A stretch of 64,000 bases of DNA from Brevibacterium sp. S22 (GCF_004745485.1 NZ_RHFG01000014.1:1-64000); one strand, 5' to 3'; shown: positions 1 to 8,373, counted from the stretch's first letter. Program-made: numbers and translations. The notes: generated by a model not told the origin, from the sequence alone.

Positions 1-93
1 ACATATCACCGACGTCGCCGACAAGCCCGGTTGGGTCGATTGACACCAGTAGAGTACGAAGCAATCATAGAGCCAGCTGCACTCGCAGCATGA
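1..93 (+). CDS. IS3-family transposase, C-terminal fragment
   Basis: The reading frame is open from base 1 to the TGA at 91-93. It gives the Arg-rich HRRRRQARLGRLTPVEYE signature found at the end of the DDE (rve) integrase domain of IS3-type OrfB proteins, where an Asn/His-Arg-Arg-Arg stretch precedes a Leu-Thr-Pro-x-Glu-Tyr/Phe-Glu motif. Only about 30 residues are visible. The catalytic DDE residues lie upstream of the window, so whether the transposase is intact cannot be judged. Confidence 0.65.
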   Translation, partial: TYHRRRRQARLGRLTPVEYEAIIEPAALAA

Positions 94-127
94 CACTCAC
101 GCTGTCACCCTTCTTTGCATCAGTCCC
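1..127 (+). mobile_element. 3' end of an IS3-family insertion sequence (partial)
   Basis: Frame 1 from base 1 encodes the last 30 residues of a transposase up to the TGA at 91-93, followed by about 34 bases that look like a terminal inverted repeat, ending near the GTCCC at 123-127. Directly after this the sequence becomes thiolase coding DNA in mid-gene, so the IS boundary lies at about 124-128. The left end, the other inverted repeat and any target duplication are outside the window. The IS3 assignment rests on the transposase C-terminus; the exact end is inferred. Confidence 0.7.
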
Positions 128-1101
128 GTCTTCCCGTGACGGTGCCGGGAATGTCGATCGACAGGCAGTGCTCATCCGGGCTAATGGGCATCACGACCGC
201 GGCAAAGCAGGTGCTCTTCGACGGCCAGGAGGTCGTCGTCGGCGGTGGTGTCGAATCGGTCTCGCTCGTCCAGAACGACAAGATGAACATGTTCAGGGCA
301 AAGGATCCGTGGCTCGAAGAGAACGTGCCCGGGATCTACTATCCGATGCTGGCCACCGCCGAGGTGGTGGCTGAGCGCTACGGCGTCAGCCGGGAGGCGC
401 AGGACGAATATTCGCTGAGTTCGCAGCAGCGGACCGCGGCCGCGCAGGAAGCCGGCCGGTTCGACGATGAGATAGTGCCGCTGCCGACGACGAAGGTCGT
501 CGTCGACAAGGAGACGAAGGAGACTTCGCGACATGACGTTCTTCTCGAAGCCGATGAGGGCAACCGTCCCACGACGACGCCGGAAAGTCTGGCCGGGCTG
601 AACCCGGTTCTCGACCCTGGTGTGGCGTCAAAGGTTCCGAGCATCACCGCCGGAAACGCGTCTCAGCTCTCCGACGGTGCTTCCGCTTCGGTGGTCATGT
701 CGAGCGATGAAGCCAGCCGGCGCGGACTCGAGCCGCTGGGCATCTACCGCGGCATGGCCGTGGCCGGCTGTGCGCCCGACGAGATGGGCATCGGTCCTGT
801 GTTCGCCATCCCGAAGCTGTTGAAGACGCATGGCCTGTCGATCGACGACATCGGTTTGTGGGAACTCAATGAGGCCTTCGCCGTGCAGGCTCTGTACTGC
901 CGTGATCGGCTCGGGATCGACCCGGAGAAGTACAACGTCGACGGCGGCGGCATCTCGGTTGGTCATCCGTATGGAATGACCGGCGCCCGCCTCGTCGGGC
1001 ACGCTCTCATCGAGGGACGTCGTCGCGGAGTGAAGTACGTCGTCGTGACGATGTGCATCGGCGGTGGCCAAGGTGCAGCAGGTCTGTTCGAGGTCTGCTG
1101 A
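128..1101 (+). pseudogene. Acetyl-CoA acyltransferase (thiolase), 5' part lost to IS insertion
   Basis: Thiolases join or cleave acyl-CoA and acetyl-CoA in beta-oxidation or acetoacetyl-CoA synthesis. About 324 codons remain of an expected 390. The visible part starts at [18 protein letters not shown], which normally follows about 65 residues of N-terminal domain, and runs to a normal C-terminus. The acyl-accepting Cys (RQCSSGL), NEAFA, the GHP histidine (SVGHPYG) and the second Cys (MCIGGGQG) are intact. The missing N-terminus is replaced by the IS3 end. A TTG at 115 is in frame but lies inside the IS end, so translation from it would give a protein lacking part of the core fold. A single clean insertion, not decay, explains the damage. 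A terminator-like hairpin follows at 1203-1250. Confidence 0.8.
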
Positions 1102-1202
1102 GGCATTCATTCAGTCAGTCAGCAAGAACTTTGCAAGGGTCGATCGCTTGAAGCGGAGAGACGGTGCGGCTGAAACTGCGTGGCAGTGCGGCTGAGGGCG
1201 AA

Positions 1203-1250
1203 GGGCCGACGATATTCGGGTCGATTCTGATCTGAATGCCGTCGGCCTTT
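1203..1250 (+). terminator. Rho-independent-type hairpin after thiolase
   Basis: GGCCGACG (1204-1211) pairs with CGTCGGCC (1240-1247), with further partly paired bases inward (ATATTCGG against CTGAATGC), and TTT follows. It lies 100 bp after the thiolase stop. The remaining bases of the 1102-1440 gap hold no supportable gene, only this hairpin and the duplicated segment at 1364-1449. Confidence 0.55.
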
Positions 1251-1363
1251 CCTGAGTCCACCATCGGTATGGAGCCGGACTTCTTGGTGATGTTCAGCCG
1301 GTGTTGTGTGGAGGTCGCGGCATTGTTGTGCGTATGACGAATGCCCTGGGCAGCCGTGCAGAG

Positions 1364-1475
1364 ACCGCCTTACAGGAGTCATCTCAGAATGGTGGGGACG
1401 CCGCCGGAGTTTCGGCTGATACCGCCTTGCGGGAGTCATCTCAGAACGGAGGGGGCTCACCGGAGTCCCAGAACC
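1364..1475. repeat. Imperfect 57-bp tandem duplication over the 3' end of the HNH gene
   Basis: A 29-base core starting ACCGCCTTAC at 1364 recurs at 1421 as ACCGCCTTGC, and similarity continues into the following GG-rich and CCGGAGT bases, giving a 57-bp period. The second copy contains the stop codon of the minus-strand HNH gene (1441-1443). The first copy is a decayed duplicate of the gene's last codons plus 3' flank. Confidence 0.6.
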
Positions 1476-4400
1476 AGTCGCGCAGTTCGGAGCTGTCGTC
1501 CACTGCTTGCGTGGCGCCAGGTGCTTCGCCGGCATTGCACGTCGCAGTCTTGGGTGTGAATGCGCAGAGATCCTCGGCATCGAGTTCCCTCCAGCCTGGG
1601 GTTCCGTCGGCCGCGGCTGGTTCAGGGCATTTCCGCGCCTGCTTCCGATCGCCGGGGACAGGGTGAACATCGTCTGCATCGACGCTGCGGGCAGGTGGGG
1701 CCTCAGAAGCAGAACGACGCTCGGCGGCCGGTGCATCCTCATCGGCAGACAGACGCTCGGCGTCCGACTGATCCGGACTGAATCCTCGACCTGCCTGCGA
1801 CTGGACACTGCCGAAGCCCTCAAGGAACAGCCGGGCATGTTCAACGCTGATGGGGTTATCCGGGGAGACGACCTCAACAGTGACGCCCTTGCGGAAGACG
1901 TACTCAAGGTGTCCAGGCTCGGACATCCGCACATCGAAGTTGCCGTTGGTCTTCTGCAGGTGGTGGGCTTTGCACAGGCAATGGAGGTTTCCGAATCGGG
2001 TGAGACCGCCTTGGCTCGGGTCGGAGTGATTGAACGGATCGATATGGTCGATCTCTGTGATCTCAGCAGGTTGAGTGCACCCGGGAAAGGTGCACGTCAC
2101 GAACTGAGCGACGAGGGTTTTGCGAACGCTGTTGGGAACTGCGTAGGACGTTGCCCTTGCATCGACAGGCGTTCCGGTTGCCGGGTCGGTCAGTAGCCGG
2201 GTCCATGTGGTGGAGTAGCCGGCGACTCGCCGAGCCATATCGGCTGGGATGGGTGACCCGTCGGGGAGCATTCCCGCCAGATCGCACACATCGACTGAAG
2301 GCAGCGGTCCGTCAGACGCTGTCGGCTCAGCAGAGGCGGAGGGCGTTCGAGTTGAATGGGCGCCTGTAGGTACAGGAGCTGGCATCGTCGCGTTCCTGGG
2401 CACAGACTCTGGTGGCGTTGGGGCTGTGCTCGGCGAGATTGAGTCGGTTGGCGGTGGAGTCGGTGGCCCGGTAGGCGGAGGGGCAGGTGGCTGACCGGTT
2501 CGCGGCGGCGGATCGTCCTCATTCGACTGGAACTGGCTGAGCAGAGTCAGCAAAGGAACAGTGATGAAGGTGCTGGCCTGATTCGCCAGCCAATACTCGT
2601 TGGTCGGCATGTCGAGAAGGAACTCGAAGCTGATGCGGCGCTCGCCTGTATCGAGGATGGGATTGCCGAAAGCGTCTGCAGCGCCAGATACAGCGGCTTC
2701 GGTTCCTTCTGCGGCGGGGCGAGCTCCGCTGGCACGCGAACCGATGAGTGCCGAGAGGGCCGCAGATGCGTCGCAAGTCGTGGTGCGACTGCTGAGAATG
2801 GCCTCGAGGATCTGGGATTCGAAGATGCGGTCGGCCGGTCTGGTGGGCGCCCGGCGGCTGCACTCATCCGCTGGGGTGCTCGTTGCACGAGCGGACTCAC
2901 CACGCGGTGCGGATGCCCAGCGGCTCGACTCGCTCTGCGCGGAGTCAGCCGAACCTCTTGGCACAGATTGCGCCGGTTCTTCGTACCCGCTCTTGTCCAA
3001 GTCGTCGAATACACGCTCGATATAGTCGAGCAGTGCTTCGCCTTCGTGCATCGGAGTGCCGTCAGGGCCTGCGAAGAGTCCGTCGAGTGAGAAGTCGGTG
3101 CTTGTCGCCGTGGCATCGGACTCGTTCGTGCTGATGATGCGCAGCTTCAACTGAGGGCGCGTGCGAGTGAGAATGTCGAACATCAGTGCAGAGACCGAGC
3201 GCTCCTCATCAAAGCAGTCTCCCGCCTGCAGCTGACTCGAGAATGCACTGGTGTTGTTCCTATGGACGGCCCGTGCGAAAGCGTCGAGCCTTCTGAAGCA
3301 GGCTTGAAGTTCCGGGGCCGGCCCGGTCAGCGTGAGGTAGGCAGTTCCATCATCACCGGTGCTGTAATCGACTCGACGACGCAGGGCGACGCTTTCCAAA
3401 GTGTCCTCGGGAGGCTGAATCACGGAGATCTGCAGGGCGATCGAGCGTTTGAACGTCTCGATCGTGATGTCGGCGCGCCTGTGGGCCAGATAGTCGTCGA
3501 ACTCCGGCAGGTGCTCGAAGTGCAGGTCACGACACGCACGAGTCACACAATCGACGTGCTCAATCGTGAAGTCTCCATCTATGCAGCGCTTGAGGAACTT
3601 CGGCAGCCCGTGGGTGAGCGTCATCGACGAGGTCATGTGCCTGAGCGAATTGCTCGTCGTCGCGCCGAGGAGACCCGAATAGACGCCGGTTTCGGTCGGT
3701 TCGATGTTGCTGCGCAGCCATGTGAAGAATGTCAGTTTCGGGTCATAGCCGGGAAAATCAGGCAGGGGAGCGGGGGCGGCCAGCAGCTCCACGGCTAATT
3801 TCCGCACGCGACGCAGGCGACGTCCTGCCGCACGGTTCTTCTTTCGTCCCTTGCCTTTTCCGAACTTCGTCCCGGTTTCGGCTTCGACCTGGGCCAGAGC
3901 CAGTGACCAAGCCAGTGATTCTTCGCTGGTCCAGGTTCTGCGCGACGAGAACGAGTCGTCGGCGAGTCCAGCGCCAGTGGACACCCTGTCGGCGAATCCA
4001 GCGTCAGTGGACACCTTGTCGGCAAGTCCAGCGCCAGTGGGCATGTCGTGAGTCGTTATGGCTGTAGACACTTCGTGAGTCGCTGTGCCTTCGGTTGCCT
4101 TACCGGCAGCAGCGGCGCCTTTGGGTTCCTCGTCGCCGTCTGATTCAGCTTCGTTTTCGTCTGTTTCAGATGGACGGTGGCGGGCGGCGGTCTCGGTGAA
4201 TGGCGCGAACTCATAGACCGAGTCGGGCTGACTCCCTTTGAGCCCGAGAGCGTAGGCAACGTCCTGAGCGACGACATGACTGGTGGCGACGAAGGAATTG
4301 ATCTGTGCGAGGCTGCTCTGAGCATAGGCGCCCAGCAGAGCGACGAGCTCATTGTCCTCGGCGATTTCCAAACGACGCCCATGAGCCCGGCGGAATTGGG

Positions 4401-4482
4401 ACAGGGTCTGGTGATCTGCTTCCGTTGTTGGAGCAGCAGGCAGGCTTGATGCCCGTCCGTCGTTGTCTCCGATGTCCTTCAT
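1441..4482 (-). CDS. DUF222 / 13E12-repeat HNH endonuclease family protein
   Basis: This 1013-residue protein has an N-terminal Asp/Glu/Ala-rich region, a DUF222 (13E12 repeat) region at roughly residues 170-470, Pro- and Ser-rich linkers, and a C-terminal HNH zinc-nuclease motif at about 797-849 (CTFPGCTQPAEITEIDHI, then CLCKAHH). Actinobacterial genomes often carry many such genes, with proposed links to mobile introns or nuclease activity; the cellular role is unknown. It is about twice the usual 400-550 residues, because of low-complexity insertions including a 10-residue tandem repeat near residues 145-175. The ATG is preceded by AGAGGTG at good spacing. It is convergent with the thiolase remnant and monocistronic. 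A TATAAT lies about 60 bp upstream. Confidence 0.85.
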   Translation of the reverse strand: MKDIGDNDGRASSLPAAPTTEADHQTLSQFRRAHGRRLEIAEDNELVALLGAYAQSSLAQINSFVATSHVVAQDVAYALGLKGSQPDSVYEFAPFTETAARHRPSETDENEAESDGDEEPKGAAAAGKATEGTATHEVSTAITTHDMPTGAGLADKVSTDAGFADRVSTGAGLADDSFSSRRTWTSEESLAWSLALAQVEAETGTKFGKGKGRKKNRAAGRRLRRVRKLAVELLAAPAPLPDFPGYDPKLTFFTWLRSNIEPTETGVYSGLLGATTSNSLRHMTSSMTLTHGLPKFLKRCIDGDFTIEHVDCVTRACRDLHFEHLPEFDDYLAHRRADITIETFKRSIALQISVIQPPEDTLESVALRRRVDYSTGDDGTAYLTLTGPAPELQACFRRLDAFARAVHRNNTSAFSSQLQAGDCFDEERSVSALMFDILTRTRPQLKLRIISTNESDATATSTDFSLDGLFAGPDGTPMHEGEALLDYIERVFDDLDKSGYEEPAQSVPRGSADSAQSESSRWASAPRGESARATSTPADECSRRAPTRPADRIFESQILEAILSSRTTTCDASAALSALIGSRASGARPAAEGTEAAVSGAADAFGNPILDTGERRISFEFLLDMPTNEYWLANQASTFITVPLLTLLSQFQSNEDDPPPRTGQPPAPPPTGPPTPPPTDSISPSTAPTPPESVPRNATMPAPVPTGAHSTRTPSASAEPTASDGPLPSVDVCDLAGMLPDGSPIPADMARRVAGYSTTWTRLLTDPATGTPVDARATSYAVPNSVRKTLVAQFVTCTFPGCTQPAEITEIDHIDPFNHSDPSQGGLTRFGNLHCLCKAHHLQKTNGNFDVRMSEPGHLEYVFRKGVTVEVVSPDNPISVEHARLFLEGFGSVQSQAGRGFSPDQSDAERLSADEDAPAAERRSASEAPPARSVDADDVHPVPGDRKQARKCPEPAAADGTPGWRELDAEDLCAFTPKTATCNAGEAPGATQAVDDSSELRDWFWDSGEPPPF
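3958..4047. repeat. 30-bp tandem repeat, three copies, inside the HNH gene
   Basis: Three consecutive 30-base units (3958-3987, 3988-4017, 4018-4047) differ by a few bases and keep the frame. They encode a 10-residue unit resembling VSTGAGLADD/K in the N-terminal linker of the HNH protein. This is a coding minisatellite, probably from slippage. Confidence 0.75.
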
Positions 4483-4542
4483 CGGTCTTTCACCTCTCCA
4501 CGCCTCTGTGGAAGTTGATCGTTGGGGAAGGTGCCTAACTCA

Positions 4543-4548
4543 ATTATA
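4543..4548 (-). promoter_or_regulatory. Putative -10 box for the HNH gene
   Basis: Minus-strand TATAAT in an AT-rich stretch 61 bp upstream of the HNH start, in the 287-bp divergent gap to the MATE gene. No good -35 lies at 16-18 bp; GTGACA is present at a 21-bp spacing. Assigned from sequence alone. Confidence 0.35.
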
Positions 4549-4756
4549 CGGTCTGACGATAGGAATCGATGTCACAATCCGATTACAAATAGAACGGAAA
4601 TGAAGATCACGTCAATGCGTACTGATTGATGCTCTTCCGGATCAGTATCGATCTCTTTGTCCTTTGACTCTACAGTTCGCTACTGACACGACATTGCTGC
4701 CGGCTCCGCCCCTGCCCTACCGATCAGCCGGTCCCAGACCCGCAGGGCGAGTTCGT

Positions 4757-4762
4757 TAGAAT
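4757..4762 (+). promoter_or_regulatory. -10 box of a probable leaderless mRNA (MATE gene)
   Basis: TAGAAT followed by exactly 7 bases and then the GTG start at 4770. In actinobacteria a TANNNT hexamer 6-7 bases before a start codon usually means transcription begins at the start codon. There is no Shine-Dalgarno at usable distance (GAGGG abuts the GTG). Confidence 0.55.
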
Positions 4763-4769
4763 CGAGGGC

Positions 4770-6086
4770 GTGGCAGCGATCGACAAAGACATTCTCTGTT
4801 TGGCCCTTCCCGCGCTCGGAGCACTGATCGCCGAACCCGTTTTCCTGCTCACGGACACGGCTATGGTCGGCCACCTCGGTGCCGGTGCGTTGGGATCGCT
4901 GGCGATCGCGTCGACGATCCTGCAGACGGTGCTCGGCCTGATGATCTTCCTCGCCTATGCGACCACTCCACGCGTGGCGAAGCGGATGGGATCGGGGGAC
5001 CGTCCTGGCGCGATCACCGCAGGATTCGACGGGATCTGGCTGGCGCTGGGCACCTCGGTGCTGATCATCATCATCGGACTGCCCCTGCTGAGCACAATGA
5101 TCGAGGCATTTGGGCCCGAGGCGGAGACCGCTGCCGGTGCCCACTCCTACCTGGCGATCTCGTGGTGGGGTCTGCCGTTCATGCTCATGGTCATCGCGGC
5201 CACCGGACTGCTGCGCGGACTCCAGGACACGAAGACCCCACTGGTCGTCGCGGCAGCCGGGTGCATCGCCAACATCGGCCTCAATGCGATCTTCATCTAC
5301 GGCCTCGACATGGGAGTCGCGGGATCGGCGATGGGTACGGTCATCGCGCAGGCAGGCATGTGCGCGGTCTACCTCACCATCTCAATCCGCGCAGCCCGCC
5401 GCCTCCACGCCAGCATCCGCCCTGATTGGACAGGCGTGTTCACCTCGGCGAAGACCTCCGGATGGCTGCTGGTGCGCAATGCCTCACTGCGTGCAGCGCT
5501 CATCCTCCTCGTGTTCCTGGCCACGGCGATGGGCACGACGGACCTCGCCGCGATCCAGGTCGCCCAGAGCATCTTCTTCGCACTCGCGCTCGCCCTCGAC
5601 TCGTTGGCCATCGCGGGTCAGGCGATGATCGGTCTCGAACTGGGTGCGAAGAACACCGAGGCGGTCATCGCGATCAACCGCCGCCTGTGCCTGTGGGGGA
5701 TCGTCTTCGGCATCGTCGTCGGCATCGTCCTGTTCGCAGGCTCCGGAATCATCCCACGCGCCTTCGCCTCCGACCCCGCGGTGGTGTCGGCACTCGCCGC
5801 CCTCCTGCCGGTGCTGGCGCTGAGCATGCCGATCGCCGGGTACGTCTTCGTCCTCGACGGCGTGCTGATGGGAGCCGAGGACGCGAAGTACCTCGCTCTG
5901 GCACAATTGGTCGCTGTGATCGGATACGCGATTCTGCTCATCCCGATCATCAGCATCTGGCCCGGAGCTCCCGGACTCTGGGCCGGCTTCTGCATCGGAT
6001 TCGTCGGTTTCCGCGCCCTGACCCTGGGCTGGCGAGTACGCAACCGGGCGTGGATCGAACGCGCCGTCGAGAAAGGAATCTCATGA
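4770..6086 (+). CDS. MATE family multidrug/Na+ efflux transporter
   Basis: The 438-residue polytopic protein has about 12 hydrophobic helices and the MATE N-terminal signature (PALGALIAEPVFLLTDTAMVGHLG). This family uses Na+ or H+ gradients to export cationic drugs or metabolites across the plasma membrane; the substrate here cannot be told. The sequence is closer to the DinF-like branch common in actinobacteria. Translation starts at GTG, probably leaderless. The stop overlaps the ATG of the following GNAT gene by 4 bases (ATGA), so the two are co-transcribed and probably translationally coupled. Confidence 0.88.
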   Translation: MAAIDKDILCLALPALGALIAEPVFLLTDTAMVGHLGAGALGSLAIASTILQTVLGLMIFLAYATTPRVAKRMGSGDRPGAITAGFDGIWLALGTSVLIIIIGLPLLSTMIEAFGPEAETAAGAHSYLAISWWGLPFMLMVIAATGLLRGLQDTKTPLVVAAAGCIANIGLNAIFIYGLDMGVAGSAMGTVIAQAGMCAVYLTISIRAARRLHASIRPDWTGVFTSAKTSGWLLVRNASLRAALILLVFLATAMGTTDLAAIQVAQSIFFALALALDSLAIAGQAMIGLELGAKNTEAVIAINRRLCLWGIVFGIVVGIVLFAGSGIIPRAFASDPAVVSALAALLPVLALSMPIAGYVFVLDGVLMGAEDAKYLALAQLVAVIGYAILLIPIISIWPGAPGLWAGFCIGFVGFRALTLGWRVRNRAWIERAVEKGIS

Positions 6087-6817
6087 ACGCTGCCCACTCT
6101 GACGCTCATGATTCACAGAACTCCTCCGCCGAGGCGACCGACACCTCCCTGCGCGGACGGATCCGTCCGCTGCCGGCCGAGACCGACGACGAGACCTTCC
6201 TGCCGTTCCTCGACCTGTGCTTCAACTGGTCGATGGACAGACCCCGCATCGACATCGACGAGCTGGCCCACCGCAGCGATGCCGTCTTCTACTTCCGCGA
6301 CTGGGGTCGCGACGGAGACATCGCCGTGGCCGCGCACGCCGAAGCTGATGCGCAGTCGCCGATCATCGGACTCGCCTGGGTGCGTCTGGCCGATATCGCC
6401 GATGTCGTCGGCAAGGTCGATGAGGGTGTCAGCGGAGACTTCGCCGCGGCGTTGGGCAAGACCGGCGCCGAGGTGGTCCGCAGTGAGGTCGTCCCCGACG
6501 GTTCCGCTGAGGACTCGGCAGACAGGCATGACCTGGCACCTGCCGATGACGGCGCTCCCTTCACCGGCTATGGCTGGGTGGCAGCGGACATTCCCGAACT
6601 CTCCGTGGCCGTGCTGCCCGAGCATCAGGGGCAGGGGATCGGCGGAGCACTCGTCGACACCGTGTGCACACTGGCACGGATGAGCGGATTCCCGGCGGTG
6701 AGCCTGTCCGTCGAGGACGGCAACACCGCCGCGAAGCTCTACACCGACCACGGCTTCGTCTCCGTGGGACGCAACGGAGACTCCGACGTGCTCGTGCGCC
6801 GACTCAAACGCGACTGA
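6083..6817 (+). CDS. GNAT family N-acetyltransferase
   Basis: A 244-residue protein whose C-terminal half holds the GNAT acetyl-CoA binding motif (LPEHQGQGIGGALVDTV, residues about 175-191) and a typical motif B (LSVEDGNTAAKLYTDHGF). GNATs transfer acetyl groups to amines on small molecules or proteins; the acceptor is unknown. The ATG at 6083 lies 6 bases after GAAAGGA and overlaps the MATE stop. A longer open frame extends upstream but overlaps the MATE gene and is not supported. An acidic insert of about 50 residues in the middle is unusual. Co-transcription with an exporter suggests, but does not show, a shared substrate. Confidence 0.82.
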   Translation: MNAAHSDAHDSQNSSAEATDTSLRGRIRPLPAETDDETFLPFLDLCFNWSMDRPRIDIDELAHRSDAVFYFRDWGRDGDIAVAAHAEADAQSPIIGLAWVRLADIADVVGKVDEGVSGDFAAALGKTGAEVVRSEVVPDGSAEDSADRHDLAPADDGAPFTGYGWVAADIPELSVAVLPEHQGQGIGGALVDTVCTLARMSGFPAVSLSVEDGNTAAKLYTDHGFVSVGRNGDSDVLVRRLKRD

Positions 6818-6822
6818 TCCTC

Positions 6823-6910
6823 TCCTTCGCCGGATGTGCGGGGGTCCTCCGCAGGGTGCGCGGGCATCCTCCACGGGGAGCCCTGGCATCCTTCACCGGG
6901 TGCGCGGGCA
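6823..6910. repeat. 22-bp intergenic minisatellite, four units
   Basis: Four units of exactly 22 bases (6823, 6845, 6867, 6889) share the pattern TCCTYCrCvGGGTGCGCGGGCA with substitutions. They begin 5 bases after the GNAT stop and end 76 bases before the amidohydrolase start. No coding role is evident. Confidence 0.75.
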
Positions 6911-6986
6911 CGAATGTCCGTGATAGATGTGAGGGATCGACCGCGCACGGTCGACCAACTGATTTTCAATGACGAGGAGCACGCCC

Positions 6987-8201
6987 ATGGTCACAGTTCT
7001 CACCCACGCCACGGTCTTCGACGGAACCCGCTTCCTGCCCGGAACCCGGGATGTCGTCATCGACGGTGGACGAGTCACCTCGGTGGCGGAAGGAGGGCAG
7101 GGATCACATGACGCCGCAGACGACCACATCGACTGCACAGGTAAGACGATCATTCCCGGAATCATCGACTGCCACGTCCACCTCACGAGCTCCGGGGCAG
7201 CTGCCAGCTCGAACTTCCACGACCCGTTCTCGCTGCAGTTCTTCCAATCCGTGGCGAATATGGAGGCCACACTCAAAGGCGGAGTCACAACCGTGCGGGA
7301 TGCCGGCGGCACCGACCTCGGCGCGAAAATGGCCGTGGAGACCGGCGTGGTGCGCGGTCCGCGAATGACGATCGCGGTCAACATCATGTCCCAGACCGGT
7401 GGGCATGGAGACTTCCACCTCGTCTCCGGAGCGGACTCTCCGTTCCTGGCCCCGCACCCAGGCAGGCCCTCCGGGGTCGCCGACGGACTCGACGGCGTCC
7501 AGCGCACAACCCGCGAACTCCTGCGAGCCGGAGCCGACCACATCAAGATCTGCTCGACCGGGGGAGTGCTCTCACCCCGGGACGACCCGCGCCACTCCCA
7601 GTTCACGGAAGCGGAGATCGCCGTCATCGTCGCCGAGGCGGCCGCCCAAGGTGCGTCCGTCATGTCCCACGCCCAAGGTGCACCGGGGATCAAGAACGCT
7701 GTGCGCGCCGGCGTCCGATCGATCGAACACGGCATCTACCTCGACGAGGAGGCCATCGACCTCATGCTCGAACGCGGCACCTACCTCGTCCCGACCCTCC
7801 AGGCCCCGCAGGCCGTGATCAAGGCCGCCGAGGCGGGGGCGGGCCTGCCGCCCTCCGTCGTGGAGAAGGCCCGTCGCGTCATCGAAGCCCACCGCGAATC
7901 GATCGCCCGGGCCCACGCGGCGGGAGTTCCGATCGCCCTGGGCACCGACGCCGGAGTCGGTCCGCACGGCGAGAACCTCGAAGAGATCAGCCTGCTGGCC
8001 GAGGTGGGACTGACCACTGCAGAAGCGCTCGCCGCCGGAACGTCCGTCGCGGCCCGCCTGCTCGACGACAACCAGGTCGGTCACCTCAGCGAAGGCGGAC
8101 TGGCCGACCTCGTCGTCGTGGACGGCGACCTGCGCACAGCAGACGTCCGCGGAATCGAGTCCCGAGTCAACGCTGTCTACCTCGAGGGCGAGCTCGTCTG
8201 A
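6987..8201 (+). CDS. Amidohydrolase family protein (imidazolonepropionase-like)
   Basis: A 404-residue metal-dependent hydrolase of the amidohydrolase superfamily. Visible are the DCHVHL metal site after the strand IIPGIID, a Lys in HIKICSTGG at the bridging-ligand position, a His in MSHAQG, a second His in SIEHGIY and the catalytic Asp in LGTDAG. The pattern matches the 'Xaa-Pro dipeptidase/Sgx' or imidazolonepropionase-like cluster, whose members hydrolyse N-acyl amino acids, cyclic amides or pesticides. The true substrate is unknown. I chose the ATG at 6987, with GACGAGGAG 7 bases upstream, over an in-frame ATG at 6969 without a ribosome site. It lies alone between a minisatellite and a terminator. 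Confidence 0.85.
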   Translation: MVTVLTHATVFDGTRFLPGTRDVVIDGGRVTSVAEGGQGSHDAADDHIDCTGKTIIPGIIDCHVHLTSSGAAASSNFHDPFSLQFFQSVANMEATLKGGVTTVRDAGGTDLGAKMAVETGVVRGPRMTIAVNIMSQTGGHGDFHLVSGADSPFLAPHPGRPSGVADGLDGVQRTTRELLRAGADHIKICSTGGVLSPRDDPRHSQFTEAEIAVIVAEAAAQGASVMSHAQGAPGIKNAVRAGVRSIEHGIYLDEEAIDLMLERGTYLVPTLQAPQAVIKAAEAGAGLPPSVVEKARRVIEAHRESIARAHAAGVPIALGTDAGVGPHGENLEEISLLAEVGLTTAEALAAGTSVAARLLDDNQVGHLSEGGLADLVVVDGDLRTADVRGIESRVNAVYLEGELV

Positions 8202-8214
8202 TTCGCATCCGCGC

Positions 8215-8249
8215 CGAGGCGGTGCCGGGCATCTCTCGGCACTGCCTCG
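8215..8249 (+). terminator. Terminator hairpin after the amidohydrolase gene
   Basis: CGAGGCGGTGCCG (8215-8227) pairs with CGGCACTGCCTCG (8237-8249): 13 pairs with one G-T wobble and a 9-base loop, 13 bases after the stop. There is no T run, as is common in high-GC actinobacteria. Confidence 0.65.
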
Positions 8250-8342
8250 TGCGCGTGCGACGGCTGTGGCGGCAGAGACGGCCGCAACCGCAGAGATGGC
8301 TGCGACTGCAGAGAGTGAGATCCGTCTCGACCGATCGCCGGC

Positions 8343-8373
8343 TGAGGGAAACCTAACCTTACGGGTCTATGAT
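8343..8373 (+). promoter_or_regulatory. DedA-gene promoter with a possible DtxR/IdeR-like iron box
   Basis: TATGAT at 8368-8373 is a good -10. Bases 8343-8361, read on the minus strand as TAAGGTTAGGTTTCCCTCA, match the DtxR/IdeR consensus (TTAGGTTAGGCTAACCTAA) at 14 of 19 positions by my count, and they cover the expected -35. One half-site is strong and the other weak, so this is a hypothesis. Confidence 0.35.

Noticed and set aside
1119-1440. Continuation of a 271-codon minus-strand frame after the HNH gene
   Set aside because: It is an alternative frame of the HNH 3' end plus intergenic repeats, and it has no start signal or domain.
1441-4482. HNH protein as part of a defence or restriction system
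   Set aside because: DUF222/HNH genes are dispersed housekeeping-region genes in actinobacteria, and there is no methyltransferase, helicase or other defence partner alongside.
5426-6082. N-terminal extension of the GNAT frame through the MATE gene
   Set aside because: The extension is Arg/Pro-rich shadow sequence in an alternative frame of MATE. A ribosome site and ATG at 6083 mark the real start.
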